DNA from: Diprion similis
Taxonomy: Eukaryota > Arthropoda > Insecta > Hymenoptera > Diprionidae
Direction of reading: 5' to 3'
Assembly (NCBI RefSeq): GCF_021155765.1
Contig: NC_060114.1
Span: forward strand, 6,014,001 to 6,078,000
DNA length: 64,000 nt
The position numbers and the translations under genes were made by a program. The notes beneath the pieces are model-generated. The model ran no database searches, had not been told where the DNA came from, and worked only from the letters and a program-made list of their open reading frames with translations. This document shows, piece by piece, positions 12,107 through 23,644 of the stretch (position 1 is its first letter; the number at the start of each line of letters is the position of its first letter).

Positions 12107-12770
12107 TCAATGCTCGCTTGATCATGATTCAACGTGTGACTGTGATTTTCACATATTGTATATAACACGATATTTTTCAGAGATATAAGAAGGAGAGAAT
12201 GTGACTGCTTGTCTGTGTGTGATAACGAGAATGTTTGGAAGAATGAAAAAGTGAGAGTATTTATTTTTCATTAATATCGTTCCCCGTATGTATGATTTTC
12301 TTTACAATGTGTATAACTGACTCTGTGAAAATGTAACAGCCGTTTTGTTACATCGTAGAATAATCGTTTTTTTTTCTATTTCGTACACCGGGTACTCGGG
12401 GCGCCTTATATTGTAAAGTATGTACATAATTATTATAGATTGTATCATACGTATTGTGTGTCCACGATACAAAAAAGGAAAGAACCACACATTGTACATT
12501 ACGAGCTTACCGAATTAAGCTTCTGTCAACACAAGACTTATTACGGATAATGAATAAAACAAAAAACAAAGAAAAATTTGTACATGAAACCTATAATATA
12601 TTATACAAATATATACATATATATCTACGTGCAATAAGACTAATTAAATAAGACTTGCATACTTTGGTAAATCATTATTATTATTATCATCATCATATAG
12701 ATATATATAGTATATATATATATATGTCTATATGATATATCAAATAAATACGCAAAGATGTTTACTCGAT
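12107..12770 (+). other. cabut 3' UTR with candidate poly(A) signals
   Basis: The AT-rich trailer after the cabut stop codon contains ATTTATTT near 12259, an AU-rich-element type word. AATAAA signals occur at about 12551 and 12743-12748. A near-perfect AT palindrome spans 12692-12738 just before the second signal. Three overlapping ATTTA words follow at 12782-12794, probably just past the cleavage site. AU-rich trailers are typical of short-lived immediate-early messages, which matches cabut biology; instability is inferred. Confidence 0.5.
12692..12738. repeat. AT-rich palindrome near the cabut 3' end
   Basis: The left arm, starting ATCATATAGATATATATA, is almost the exact reverse complement of the right arm, TATATATGTCTATATGAT. 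The stem is about 18 bp. It sits a few bases upstream of the AATAAA at 12743 and could form a hairpin in the mRNA close to the cleavage site. Confidence 0.7.
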
Positions 12771-13299
12771 TTTGCTTGCTTATTTATTTATTTACGAATC
12801 TCGTCACCTTGCCGCTCCTCAATCTGATCATCTTTTACTAAACTAGATGAAAACATCGCCTCTATGTGCATTGTGTCTGTATACGAATACCGCGAAGTGG
12901 GGCATCATTTTATCGGTCAAGATAAAAATTGCTAAAATTAGGATACTATCCGTTGAGTTGTTATTGAAACGTGGTATTGGAACTCATTCTACGCCCACTT
13001 CTCCGCTAACCTCACCTATGTCTAATAAGCCGAGGTCTCTGACACTTGTCCCGAAAAAATTCCATCGAAAACACTCGTCTGACCGCGAATTCGAGGCTGA
13101 CATTTTACCCGTGGACAAAATCTGACTATGACGATTATATTCTCGGACTGATGTTACAGCGGGCAACTCGATTGAAGGAGATTGTACACGAGATGGTTTT
13201 GTATCCAAGAAACCTATACTGTATATTTCCAGACAATGTATCCGTTTGAATTAGCTAAACACGACTCTTTTCAGATGTTTTGGAATAATAGCTATTTAT

Positions 13300-13421
13300 G
13301 TGGTATGCCCGTAAACCGCCTGTTTTTTTGGCAAGGATAAAGATTTCAGGACGAGCTGTAGGCAAGCCGAAAGCGAGTCCTGAAATTATCCGAGCCAAAA
13401 AACGGTTTACGGGCATGCCAC
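13300..13421. mobile_element. Foldback element, arms about 45-50 bp
   Basis: The left arm 13300-13352 (beginning GTGGTATGCCCGTAAACCG) is the imperfect reverse complement of the right arm 13377-13421 (ending CGGTTTACGGGCATGCCAC). The loop is about 24 bases. There is no coding capacity. This is a MITE-like or foldback structure; no target-site duplication was securely identified. It abuts a second TIR element that begins 4 bases later. Confidence 0.75.
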
Positions 13422-13425
13422 GTAC

Positions 13426-13663
13426 AATATTTTTTACGATATGGGCGTTGAAAAGCAAAACGAAGAGTGAGGTTATGTCGCGATCTTTTCGACGAAGCTA
13501 CTTTATTCGGCAGTTTGGGATGCGCACTTCGAACTGCGCATCAAAACTGCGGAATAAAGACTTTATTCCGCAACTTTGTTCACTGCCGTATAAAGCGTCA
13601 CTTTACGGAACGAAAACTGCCACAAAAAGCGGACTTTTCAATGCCCATGCCGTAAAAAGTATT
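13426..13663. mobile_element. Hairpin-rich MITE-like element with 30-bp terminal inverted repeats
   Basis: The left terminus, 13426-13455, ends GGGCGTTGAAAAG and the right terminus, 13634-13663, begins CTTTTCAATGCCC; they are imperfect inverted repeats of about 30 bp. Inside are nested palindromes. One runs from about 13501 to 13559, with CTTTATTC and GAATAAAG at its base and GCGCACTTCGAACTGCGC near its tip. Another has perfect 12-base arms around A13560. The 238-bp element would fold into several stems as RNA. It is non-autonomous; its family is not recognised. Confidence 0.7.
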
Positions 13664-15229
13664 AAATGCGTTATAGATGTCCTCTAAAAAAGTTCTTGAT
13701 ACGCGTGTTTCTGAGACGTCTTTGTTGCGTCGGAATTCATTTCACCGTCTTTTGTCTCTTGTCTTATTTGAGAATGCTTGTCAAAAGTTCAAAATTGATT
13801 AACTTTAGTAGATTTATATGTATTTTCGCTATCCTTTCGACAACATTTTCTTTTAACTCTAGTTCGAAAGCCGAATGACAGAAAGGAAAAATTACGTCTT
13901 TAAGACACGTTGAAAGCATTGAGGTTGAGATTGCGTCGAATTAAGGTATCAGCCAAAATGGCCAAAGGATATTAGAAACATACAATTTGTCTTGGCGATT
14001 CTATTAGATCTGGAAGAAGTTCGAATCAACAGAATGTGAAAAGACCATTAGTTTCCGAAGCTGGTAAAGCAAAAACCATAACGCGTGGGCACTATTTCCT
14101 TTCGAGATCATTATCATCATCGTCATCATCGTTGTCGTCGGACATGTGTGTATTACAATAATTATGCGAACATAAACCCGGTCGATCAGCATTTCGCTCG
14201 TCTCGTGAAACCGTGCGGCATCTTGCATCAGCCGTAGAGAAGGCCCAACCTCTTTTTTGCAGTAAATTATTACTGCGAATGAGATGTCTGTGACAGGATG
14301 GCAATGAATTGAATTGGAAAATTAATTCATCGAGTTGATTTCTGTTTCCGATATTCATAGATTGCTTTATAAATAGTTTCATACATACCACAGATTCTGC
14401 TCGCAAGTGCGTACAATTACAACGGCGTGTAGGTGGATAAAAAATGTGTATGGAAAAATTTAAGTGTGAATAAATAGATGTATGAATATATTTACTGCAT
14501 GGAGCAATGTGGCTACAAGGTACAACGTTTCTTGGTAATGACCAAGAGTCGTCGGAAATTACCACCATGATTAGACTTTCGGAGGCAAAAACTGTATTTA
14601 TTTCAGTCAAATCATTTCCTCGTTTCAGATTAAGTCGCCCCGGTAGGTGTGTAGATGTACTTATATGTATACATAGTATATGAGTACATTTATCCTTATC
14701 ACGGCTCTTAAGCGTTCGCTATATTTAGGACGATATTGACCTATGAATCTCTAATTCATTAAAATCTATTATCCGGTAAAGAAATATTAATTGCCGATGA
14801 AAAAGACTACCGAAAAATGCAAGTTGAATTTTCAGGATGGTCTGACAGATTATGCTTCGCAAATTAAAACGGAAAATTGCAATCAGTTTAATTGTAACAA
14901 TGGATCGAGTAAGTTCGTGAATATAAGCAAACTCAAAAGTAATGATGTACATCAAGATTCACAACAGCGAAGCCCCGGCAGAGAGACTCAAATCTCATCT
15001 GAATTGAATGAAGCGTAATTAAATCTCGCCAATATATATGATTGCTAATCACTTGTGATTTTATTGCGTTCATACTTTTAGTATATAATTAATCAATTCG
15101 TCGACGATCGCAAATCTGCACACATTTCATGATGAGAGTAAATTACAGTCGGCGGTTTATTTTTTCAGATTATCTTTTATACGAGCAACAAAAGTTGTGC
15201 GGAAAACTAACAGATATAATTATAAATTC

Positions 15230-15420
15230 ACCTGTAAATCACGGGCTACGAACAACGCCTGAAGCATGCTATAAAATTCATTACCGTATGACGAGTTGCA
15301 GACCACACGGCGCAACTATAATTGCATATACAAGTATCACGAGATACTAACAGCGCCTAGCGGATGCTATGAAGTTCGTTGGCGTGAAACCAGTTGCAGG
15401 CTAGAATGCCAACTAACCGC
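15230..15420 (+). repeat. Diverged tandem duplication of about 100 bp
   Basis: Two adjacent direct copies share CGCCT, ATGCTAT-AA-TTC, a CGT-TGA or CGTGAAA core and AGTTGCAG in the same order, at about 15255-15305 and 15353-15402. The function is unknown; it may be part of a degraded transposon. Confidence 0.5.
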
Positions 15421-15615
15421 ACTGTAAGCTGCATATCGCATGGCGCACATAGAGGTTTATAAATATATGTACAAAACTTCATTTCTTTTAAATTCTAACT
15501 CACAAAACAAAACATAGTTCACTACGCAATATGATTTGAGTTCTGTAAATCAACCAACCGATAGTTTGAAATCACACACACACACATGAGCTTACAAAGC
15601 TGGACTGCGCGGCTA

Positions 15616-15846
15616 TGCATCGAGCTGAAGTCGTAATTAGAAAGAGAGAGAACAACAGCTGAAGCCGGCCTTCTCTGTTGCATGATAGGAAAAGTGGGGA
15701 GCAATTGCTAGGCGGAAAAAGCCAATCAGGAAAGCGGGGAGGTATACTTTCAATAGTGGTGTTTCCTCATCAAGTCACCGATTAGAGTGTGAGGTCCGGC
15801 TCCAGCTGTTGCTCTCTCTTTTTAATTACGGCTTCAACTTGATGCA
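15616..15846. mobile_element. Inverted-repeat element, arms about 52 bp
   Basis: The left arm 15616-15668 starts TGCATCGAGCTGAAG and ends GAAGCCGG. The right arm 15796-15846 starts CCGGCTCCAGCTG and ends CAACTTGATGCA. The arms are inverted copies with a few differences and share an (AG)n-type GAGAGAG core. The spacer is about 127 bp and has no ORF. It is most likely a non-autonomous DNA transposon or foldback. Confidence 0.7.
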
Positions 15847-17087
15847 CAGACCGCGAGAAAGACCTGCTGAAAACTATGGCCGCTCTCCTTTTACTGTAAT
15901 TTTTTAACACAACTTGATACTAAGTGATTTCATTGGACAGATCTAACGGAACAGACCAATGAAAATAGCCTATAACTCAAATTTTTATATTTGGGGTGGT
16001 TACAGTAACTTCCTATTTTCTCTGAAAACAAAGAACCTGAAAGTTAATCATGCAGTTAGTATGAACGAGCTGGAAAAACATAAATTTTTGCAATACTTTT
16101 AATCACCATGAAATGGAGAGAAGAGTCTGTCGGTCGAATAGTTGGAAAATCTGAAACTCACAGGACCTGGCAGCCTAATGAAAAAGTATTAAATGGAAGA
16201 CAAAAAAATCTCAACGAATACAAAATTTAATATATTTTTTTTTTAAACTAAATGAATTCGGAAGACATGATTGTTCGTTTAGAAAAAGTATAGGTTTCTC
16301 CGTTAAACATTTCGAATCGAATTATTTCCGGTAGAACCGGAAGTTCAAATTAAACGGGATATGGCAATTTTTCATGCCCATCATAGTAAAATCCTGTTTT
16401 AAATTTTTTCATCAAGCCGTTTAAAGAGATCTTCAAAGGAGTTTGTCGGATAGACCGACAGACCGACTTTGCTTTAAAAACCTGTTTTCCGGATTCTTAG
16501 AGGTTTGAAAACGTAAAGATTCGTTGAAATTAGAAAAAGTGATTTTTTACCCAAACTAATACTATTATCCTATCCCTCTTATATCAATAAAGATAATGAC
16601 AAGTAATATAATTTTACCTCTCATAAACAACAGCGACTTTTCCATGCAAAATTATACCTGTACGTACCTTATATCTTAAAGTATATCTGTAACAAACAAG
16701 TCGTTCAGGATTCGAGGACTTGTGATGGTTTTTGGCGAAATTCAGCGAGGTAAATTCATACAAACATTTTATATTAATAATAATTTATAAACTGTTTCAA
16801 TTACCATTAATCATCAAAAAATATATCATGTATATACTAGCTGTATGCTGCGGATAATTCTCTCCCGCTCTTTGTATCGCAGGTACAACGTGTGATTGTA
16901 GGGATTGCCGTATCGCAAATCCTCAGAACTGCAGCCTGCGTATTTCGTAGATTAGAACCTATTTGAGAACTGTATACCAGTAAATCTGAGCTGTTTGTTT
17001 ACTGTTTATAAACGGATCTTGAATCGATCGATCGAGGAAAAAATATTTTGTCTTTTGCTCTTTTTCTTCGTCATCTTCTATAATTGT

Positions 17088-20000
17088 TTACGTCTGGTGA
17101 AATTTTTTCGAAGAATCGGCCGCCATGTCACGCAACGTCTGCGCCGGTGTAAATGCGACGCCGTAATCGTTCTGGAATTCGGTCATTTTTGCGACTAGCT
17201 TGTTCGCCCCGTAATAATCAACCCAGCGGAAGGGACCGCCGGTAAATGGCGGAAAACCGAGGCCGAAAACTGCGCCGATGTCGCCCTCCAACTGATCGTG
17301 AAATAAGAATAAGTGAAAATCATTTCAACGGACGGAGACAAATTCGTCACTTCACTCTGAATTACACTTTCCATTCTGTTTTCATCCATACCTTGCAGAC
17401 CCGATTTCCTGCCCCATAAATTCCCCACAGCACAAGCCAAAATAAAACCAGTCAATCTCACACAGTTTTATCTTTCCAGATACACACAGTTAGGGTCAAT
17501 TCACCTCTCATTTAGTCAAGATGAAAACACATTTTGTACCCACCAAAGCAATGATTCACATCCTGTCATTTTCTTCAAATAATTTAGAATTCACTACTTA
17601 CCGGATTCGCCAGTATATTTTCCTCCAGACAAAGAACAGCCTCGTTTACAAAGCGGGACACCATTCTGAGTTGACGATCCTCATCGGCGATGCTGCCTTT
17701 TGGTTCTAGCGAATACTTTTTCAGTATATCCAACGCTCCGACGTTCACATCCTTGTTTTTGGAGCCTTTTTCGTACACGAATATACCTTTGCCGGATTTT
17801 CGGCCTGTGAACGAGAGATTGAGAAGTTGAGTATAAAAGCGAACGATTGTGGCAAATTTATGAAAATTTAAAAATCCGAAATATATTTTTATACAGCTGA
17901 TTTTGCTTACCAAGGAATCCTGCCTTTACCATGTCGCCCATAATGTTTACATTTCCACCATCGAATCTTTCACCGAGAGCTTTTCGGAGGTCTACGCTGA
18001 TGTGAGATCCAACATCGATTCCAACCTCATCAGCTAGCGTCGCTCCTCCAACTGGAAATCCGAATGTCTTAGTCAGCTTGTCGAGTTCGACAGGATCGAC
18101 GCCTTCCTGGATAACAAAACAAGATGCGTGATTACAAATTCAATAAACTTAAATAAAGGATGATGCACAGACTTTAGAAAATGAAACCGAAAATAAGTGA
18201 TCAACTCACCTGGAGCAATCTGATAGCCTCAGAAAGCATGGCGCTGAGTATTCTGGTTGTGTAAAATCCAGGGCCATCTCCAACAGTGATGACAACTTTT
18301 CCCTGTTTCAGGCCAAGATCCACAGCAGTCTTTATCGTCTCTTGGGAAGTTCCTTTGTGAGTGATGATTTCTAGTAACTGCATCTTGTCGACTGGAGAGA
18401 AGTAGTGCATACCTATGAGCTGGAAAAATTGAGATCATTAGCGATTTTCAAGCAGCGTGCTGGCAAAATATTTTTCGCCAATTGTATTTGGTCTGCCATT
18501 TATTCCACCGCACCTTGTCTGGTCTTCCACTTCCAGCTGCGACCTTTCCAATCGGAATAGCTGACGTATTTGTTGCTACAATGCAATGCTCTGGGGTGTT
18601 AGCCTCTATTTCTTTGATCACTTTGTGTTTGATCGCTAGATCCTCAAATACGGCTTCGATTACGACGTCAGCCTTCTTGAATTTATCATAGTCCAACGTC
18701 GCATTCAGTTTCGATAGATAAATGTCTTTGACGATACTGAAAATCGAGAATAACACTCAGAAAGAAGAAAGAAAAGCCACGGTAAGTTGTTACTCGGTAT
18801 CGATGTGTATAAATTTGATTTGATTGATAAAATGAAAGGAGAAATCGGTAAAAGTATAATATTAAATCGTATACCTTGAGTATCGTTTCCTCTTAACGGC
18901 GGTCTCAAATCCAGCCTGAATCTGGCCCAGGCCTCTGTACAAACCAACATTATTCGTGTCCTTCAAAATAACGTTGTATCCCTTATCGATAGTGACTTGG
19001 ACGATACCGGCCCCCATCAAACCGGCTCCAACTACTGCAACGGTCCTGAATATGTGACGAAAACGATCAATTGTAGCGAAAAATCGATCTGAAATGAGAG
19101 ATTCATGCTCGTCGATGTAATTTTGAATGAAACAGTAATAAGACTAACTTGACTGCGCTTTTGGGTGTGCCAAATCTATTCTTCTTGCAGGCGGTCTGTC
19201 CGAAGAAAAGACTGACAAGGCCTCTCGATTCTGGAGTTACACCGAGTTGTCCAAAGGCTCGAGCTTCTGCCTCGTAGCCAGCTGCAGGGCCTTTGTCAAG
19301 TCCAGTACGTACGACATCGAGGATTTTTAGAGGCGCTGGGTAAAGGCCTCCGGACAATTTCATGACCTGGCCTCTCGCCTTTTTGAATATTTGATCTTTC
19401 ACGAAATCGTATGTGAACAATTTATTCATGGCCTTTTGAACAAGGGACTTCGGACTGCGGTTTATTTTCAACTGTCCATTCGCTATGTCTCTCGCCGCCT
19501 GTATCGCCGTTTCCTGAAGGTATCTCGCCGTGCTGTTGAAGATAGCGAAATGTGAAAAACTATCGGGAATTTTCCCCTTGTAAAGAAATTTGAGAATAAA
19601 CAAGATTTACTTTTCTTCTGGCGTAGCGACTCCTGGACCAAGAGGATCGACTAATAGATCAACAATTCCAAGTTTCTTTGCCTTGTCAGCCTTGACTGTT
19701 TTTCCAGTGAGTTGAAGATCGAGGGCATCAGGCAGAGAGATCAGTCTTGGTAGTCTTTGGGTGCCACCACCACCAGGTAAAAGGCCCAGCATAACTTCAG
19801 GCAGTCCCAAACCAGTCTTTTTGTCTTTCACAGCAATACGGTAATGACAAGCTAGAGCAACCTGGAAAAATAAATATTTCAGTTGGATGATATATATGCG
19901 TTATTTTCAATAACCAGCAATTTTCTACTAAATATTTGACTTTATATTAATTATTGCCATACCTCCAAGCCACCGCCTAGGCAAGAACCTTGAATAGCGG

Positions 20001-21661
20001 CAACAACTGGCTTCCTGCTTGATTCGATCAGAGCTAGAATTCTCTGGCCATCTTTGGAGACGTTGTAGATGCTTTGCTCGTCCTTCAAATTTTGTAGCAT
20101 CGTTATGTCAGCCCCGGCAATGAAACATCCTGGCTTCCCAGATATTAGAACTGCAGAATTCACCGATGCGTTTGACTCTATCTCTTTCAGCAGCAATTCA
20201 ACCTCTTCCATTATCTCTTTGTTCAAGGAATTCACCTGTGCAACAAATTAGAGTGAGTAATCTCTCTGAAAGGCAATGACTTACGAATAATAATTGCTGC
20301 TGAGTGGAGTAAAGTTGAAATTTTTATTCTATTTCTTCTATTTTGCAAAGTGAAACATATTTCAGACACTTTTCACCTTGAATGAAAATGTTCAAGATGA
20401 AATTGAAGACTTTGAACTGATGCTTCTGATTGCAAAACAGAATGTTATTTCTATTTAATTTTTTTTCATGTCTGAAAGTGGTAATGATGATGTTATTTCA
20501 ACGCACAGACAAAAAGCTTGAAGAAACTATGTGAAATTAATTGAATTTCAGAGTAAAAATTCTACCTTGACGCCAGGAGAGTCGATCGTGACGACGGCAA
20601 CACCTTGAACAACTTTGCATTTTGTGTGTTTTCCTCCTACAGCTGCCGAGAAACACCTCAGGGGCTGGGAGAATGCTGGAAATGAAATGAGAGTAAAAAA
20701 AATTGAAATTGGACTTTGCTGTACAATATATGGAAAAAGAAATAATAAAACTTAATGTCATTCGTTATTATAAATTGTATAATCCATGTATCAAGACAGA
20801 TTTCTCTATATTTTACTGACACAAAATCAGACGCGGATTAACTTCATATCTGCCAATTAAGAATGTATCAGATGTACACTCTGAACAAAAAAGTGCCGAA
20901 AACATAAAGAGAAGTGATATACAATAACAAAGGCTCATAAAGTTTTTATTTGAGTCAATTCAATCGAATCCAAAAAATGTATACTCACGAAATTCAAGTC
21001 AATAATTTCAGATACATTAGTTTTGGTTCATAATAGTTTCATTAATATGCATGTCAATGTATTATAATAAAAAAATTCGTTTTCGTTGATTTGTAAAGTA
21101 ACTATTACAGAAAAAGAAAAATAGTTACCAATTATGTAATTTCACGAAAGTTATTATAATTCAATGGTTTTTTATTTAAATTTGGGGTTTTTAATATTGT
21201 TTCATATGTAACGAATAACTGGGACAGTCCTGAATGAGCAATAAGCATTTGAGCGAAAAAAAAAAAAAAAGAAGACTTCTAGGAATTTTCAACTTTGATC
21301 AACATCAGTTTCACTTTACGAACCCCGAGTTGATCATGTCCAATATCTGATTAATATTTTGATCGGACTGTACGCTTACAGACACAACCTTAAATCAACT
21401 TGCAATCATTAAGGCCGAGAGCTTGATCAAAGGTTAATTCGACAAGAATGAACCCGATTACACGATTCGCAAGATCTTAAAACCGATGGCTAATTGAGAA
21501 TATCGAGCGAGGATCTACTTGTTGACGTATTTATTGTTGAAAGTAACAAAATGAGGAGGAAAAACAGCGAATAAACGATACTCACCTGTGCGATGAACAA
21601 GGCTGGTAGGTCTTCTGCCTGAGAGCCGGGTGAGCGCACCGAATAATCTGCAACTCGCCAT
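17088..21661 (-). CDS. HADHA: Mitochondrial trifunctional enzyme subunit alpha
   Basis: This enzyme catalyses 2-enoyl-CoA hydration and L-3-hydroxyacyl-CoA dehydrogenation of long-chain acyl-CoAs at the inner mitochondrial membrane, in complex with HADHB. Minus-strand exons, 5' to 3': 21661-21586, 20675-20566, 20235-19963, 19861-19611, 19532-19149, 19045-18875, 18736-18514, 18419-18210, 18106-17911, 17804-17602, 17291-17088. All phases close, giving 766 residues (human 763). Residues 1 to about 37 are Arg-rich with no acids, a mitochondrial presequence. The hydratase half has [13 protein letters not shown] and the two catalytic glutamates, E153 (end of GSCLGGGLE) and E175 (GLGLPEV). The dehydrogenase half has the NAD loop GAGLMGAG at 371-378, catalytic His 501 in GMHYFSP and its partner Glu in MQLLEII. 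The C-terminus ends in KKFHQT. Nothing looks broken. HADHB, which is head-to-head with HADHA in vertebrates, was not seen upstream. Confidence 0.96.
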
Positions 21662-21960
21662 GTTTGCGATTCAGCTGTTTCGATTGTCAGGCTTGGAGTC
21701 GATGGATTCGGGTAGCGAACCGAGCTAAGGGCGCGAACCGGTGTTAAAAAAAAGAACGACGATGAGAATAAACGAATAAAAGAACGGCGCTGCTCCGGAT
21801 CTAGCGAGTCTAGCGACTAGCGACTAGCCATGCCCTATTTACACATCGGCTTATGGTCTAAGGCCGTGACTGATCACGACGCCCCGCCCGTCGGAACTTT
21901 AACCCCACACGTGGTGCTCGATGGATGAAATGGACTCGAGCGTCGACTAGCCTCCCTTTA
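21662..21960 (-). promoter_or_regulatory. HADHA upstream region with DR1/HNF4-like, GC-box and E-box sites
   Basis: The region upstream of the HADHA start codon is richer in GC than its surroundings. On the minus strand it carries GGGGTTAAAGTTCC at about 21893-21906, a DR1-type repeat close to the HNF4 consensus. It also has a GC box (CCCCGCCC on plus, near 21882) and an E-box CACGTG at 21908-21913. An initiator-like TCAGTC on minus puts a possible start of transcription at 21871, but no downstream promoter element matches. Regulation of beta-oxidation genes by HNF4 is established in flies and mammals; binding here is inferred. Confidence 0.4.
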
Positions 21961-23180
21961 ACCGCGGTTTGGTACGCCTGTTGATCGCTGTTACAAGCTG
22001 CAACTGAAATTTCATCTCCAGCATTTTCTTTTCAATACTCGAGTGTAATCACACCGTGGAGCATATACTACTGGAGGCAGGCAGCTACTCATCCGCGAAA
22101 AATGCAGCCGAGTTTTAAGAGAGATATACATATACATATGTATGTATATATATTAGAGCTACTCCGTCTCTCTCATGCTGAATTTGATTGGCTCAGAGGA
22201 AATGCATCGGCCGATAAGATGTACAGCGAGAAAAATAGATCGTAACCAACATATACCTTTCTCTCTCACTCCTCCGCTACACTTTCTATACGCGCAAAGC
22301 TACCTTCGGTAGCATTAAATGTTCTGAGAATCACACTATTCACAAGTGAGAATTCTCTAGAACCGCCTAACTATTCAAAATATCCCTAGTTGGAATATAA
22401 TAACAAGAATTATTAATTCGAATGTAAAACCATGTTACAAGATACTTGCACTAACCGAAACTATAATATTGTTATTTTAGTACTTTAAGTAACTAACACC
22501 GTTATATCAAATCGTTATATAAGACTTAACAATGCCATTTGTGAACACCACTTAGTGAACACGCAGTTTAAGCCGCATTATAGGCAACCCATGCTACACT
22601 ATACAGCTTCGAAATAGATAAGACTGTAATACAATATATTATATATGTAATCGATAAAATATAGAGCTAAACCCATTGCTGCAATAATCTATAAAACCGG
22701 TAACACCGAACCTCCGAATTCACCGATCCGTGAATAAAAATTATCTAGCAGCTCACCGGATAATTCTGTGGGGCGAAGCAATTGAATATCAATCCTAAAG
22801 CTATAATGACGAGTTTATCACTATAATAACATTAAACCCTCAAGGGCAATAGCATCCATACTAATTGTGAAAATGAAGTGTAACAATATGCAGAACATCA
22901 ATTCTTTACAAAGCCAGTAAGATTTCTAAGAAGTGACATAAATTACGTACGTGCAATATAATGCAAATATTAATTATGATAGGGACGACCTTGGGTCCTA
23001 TTCAGTTGACCAAATACGTTAACTAAATTCACAAAATATTATAGGTTAGTGAAAACAAAATGAGTCACATTCCAGAAATTTATCTCGGAACAACTTAACG
23101 AATAAATATCATCTTACCCATAGATGTAGGGATGCAGTTGAAGAAACAGTCAATCAGGTGTCTAATTATTTTCACGATAG
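21961..23180. other. Intergenic AT-rich stretch, no gene seen
   Basis: This stretch separates the HADHA upstream region from the Ig-receptor locus. It has a TATG/CATA microsatellite near 22125-22150 and no open frame with recognisable similarity on either strand. Confidence 0.55.
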
Positions 23181-23189
23181 TTTGTTGAG

Positions 23190-23295
23190 GCAGCGCCACC
23201 AACGAGTATGACAGTAGCGCCATCTATGTACGTCAGCCACTCCGGGGGTTTTGTGCGGCTCAGTTCTCGCTGGTCCGCGCCAGCGTGAAGACGTA
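23190..23295 (+). promoter_or_regulatory. Textbook Inr-DPE core promoter with CTCF-like motifs
   Basis: TCAGTT at 23260-23265 matches the insect initiator TCAKTY exactly, with A+1 at 23262. AGACGT at 23289-23294 falls at +28 to +33 and matches the downstream promoter element RGWYVT exactly; the spacing is the canonical one. Just upstream, CAGCGCCACC (23191-23200) and TAGCGCCATCTATG (23215-23228) resemble insect CTCF cores in the same orientation. The transcript could be the leader of the Pvr-like gene, a transcript of the decayed copy that begins about 400 bp further on, or a retroelement promoter. No TATA box is present. Confidence 0.55.
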
Positions 23296-23644
23296 GTTGT
23301 ACGATTTCGTTACTTAAAGTAAATAAACTTTAGTAAGGAATTTCTAAAAACCTTCCAATGGTTTTTTTTATTTGAAATTTGAAAAAATTAAAGCAAAAAA
23401 AAAAGAATAATTTCATAAATTTGGTTAATTAAGGAATGTAAAACTCCCTCAATGGCACCTCTTAGCTATTTGTCACCTGCAACTCGGGACGATCCCCCCC
23501 CCCCCAGTCCGCCGCTGTTTACAATGTCGAAGCAAATTTATTAAACTATAAGACCGAACGCACGTTCCATCCATCCAGTCTTAGAATCGAATTTGTTGAC
23601 GGAAAAATTTTCACTTCCAGGTCGACGATAATTTTAGATGTTCT

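Larger units (their letters stand above)
12795..17087. other. Intergenic stretch between cabut and HADHA 3' ends, repeats only
   Basis: cabut (plus) and HADHA (minus) converge on this stretch. I recognise no protein-coding exon. It contains two adjacent foldback elements at 13300-13663, a diverged tandem duplication at about 15230-15420, and an inverted-repeat element at 15616-15846. A 75-codon open frame at 14791-15018 is the most protein-like ORF but has no recognisable domain and no clear splice context. Confidence 0.55.

Noticed and set aside
14791-15018. 75-codon ORF, possible small gene
   Set aside because: Protein-like composition but no start context, splice signal or family similarity that I can name.
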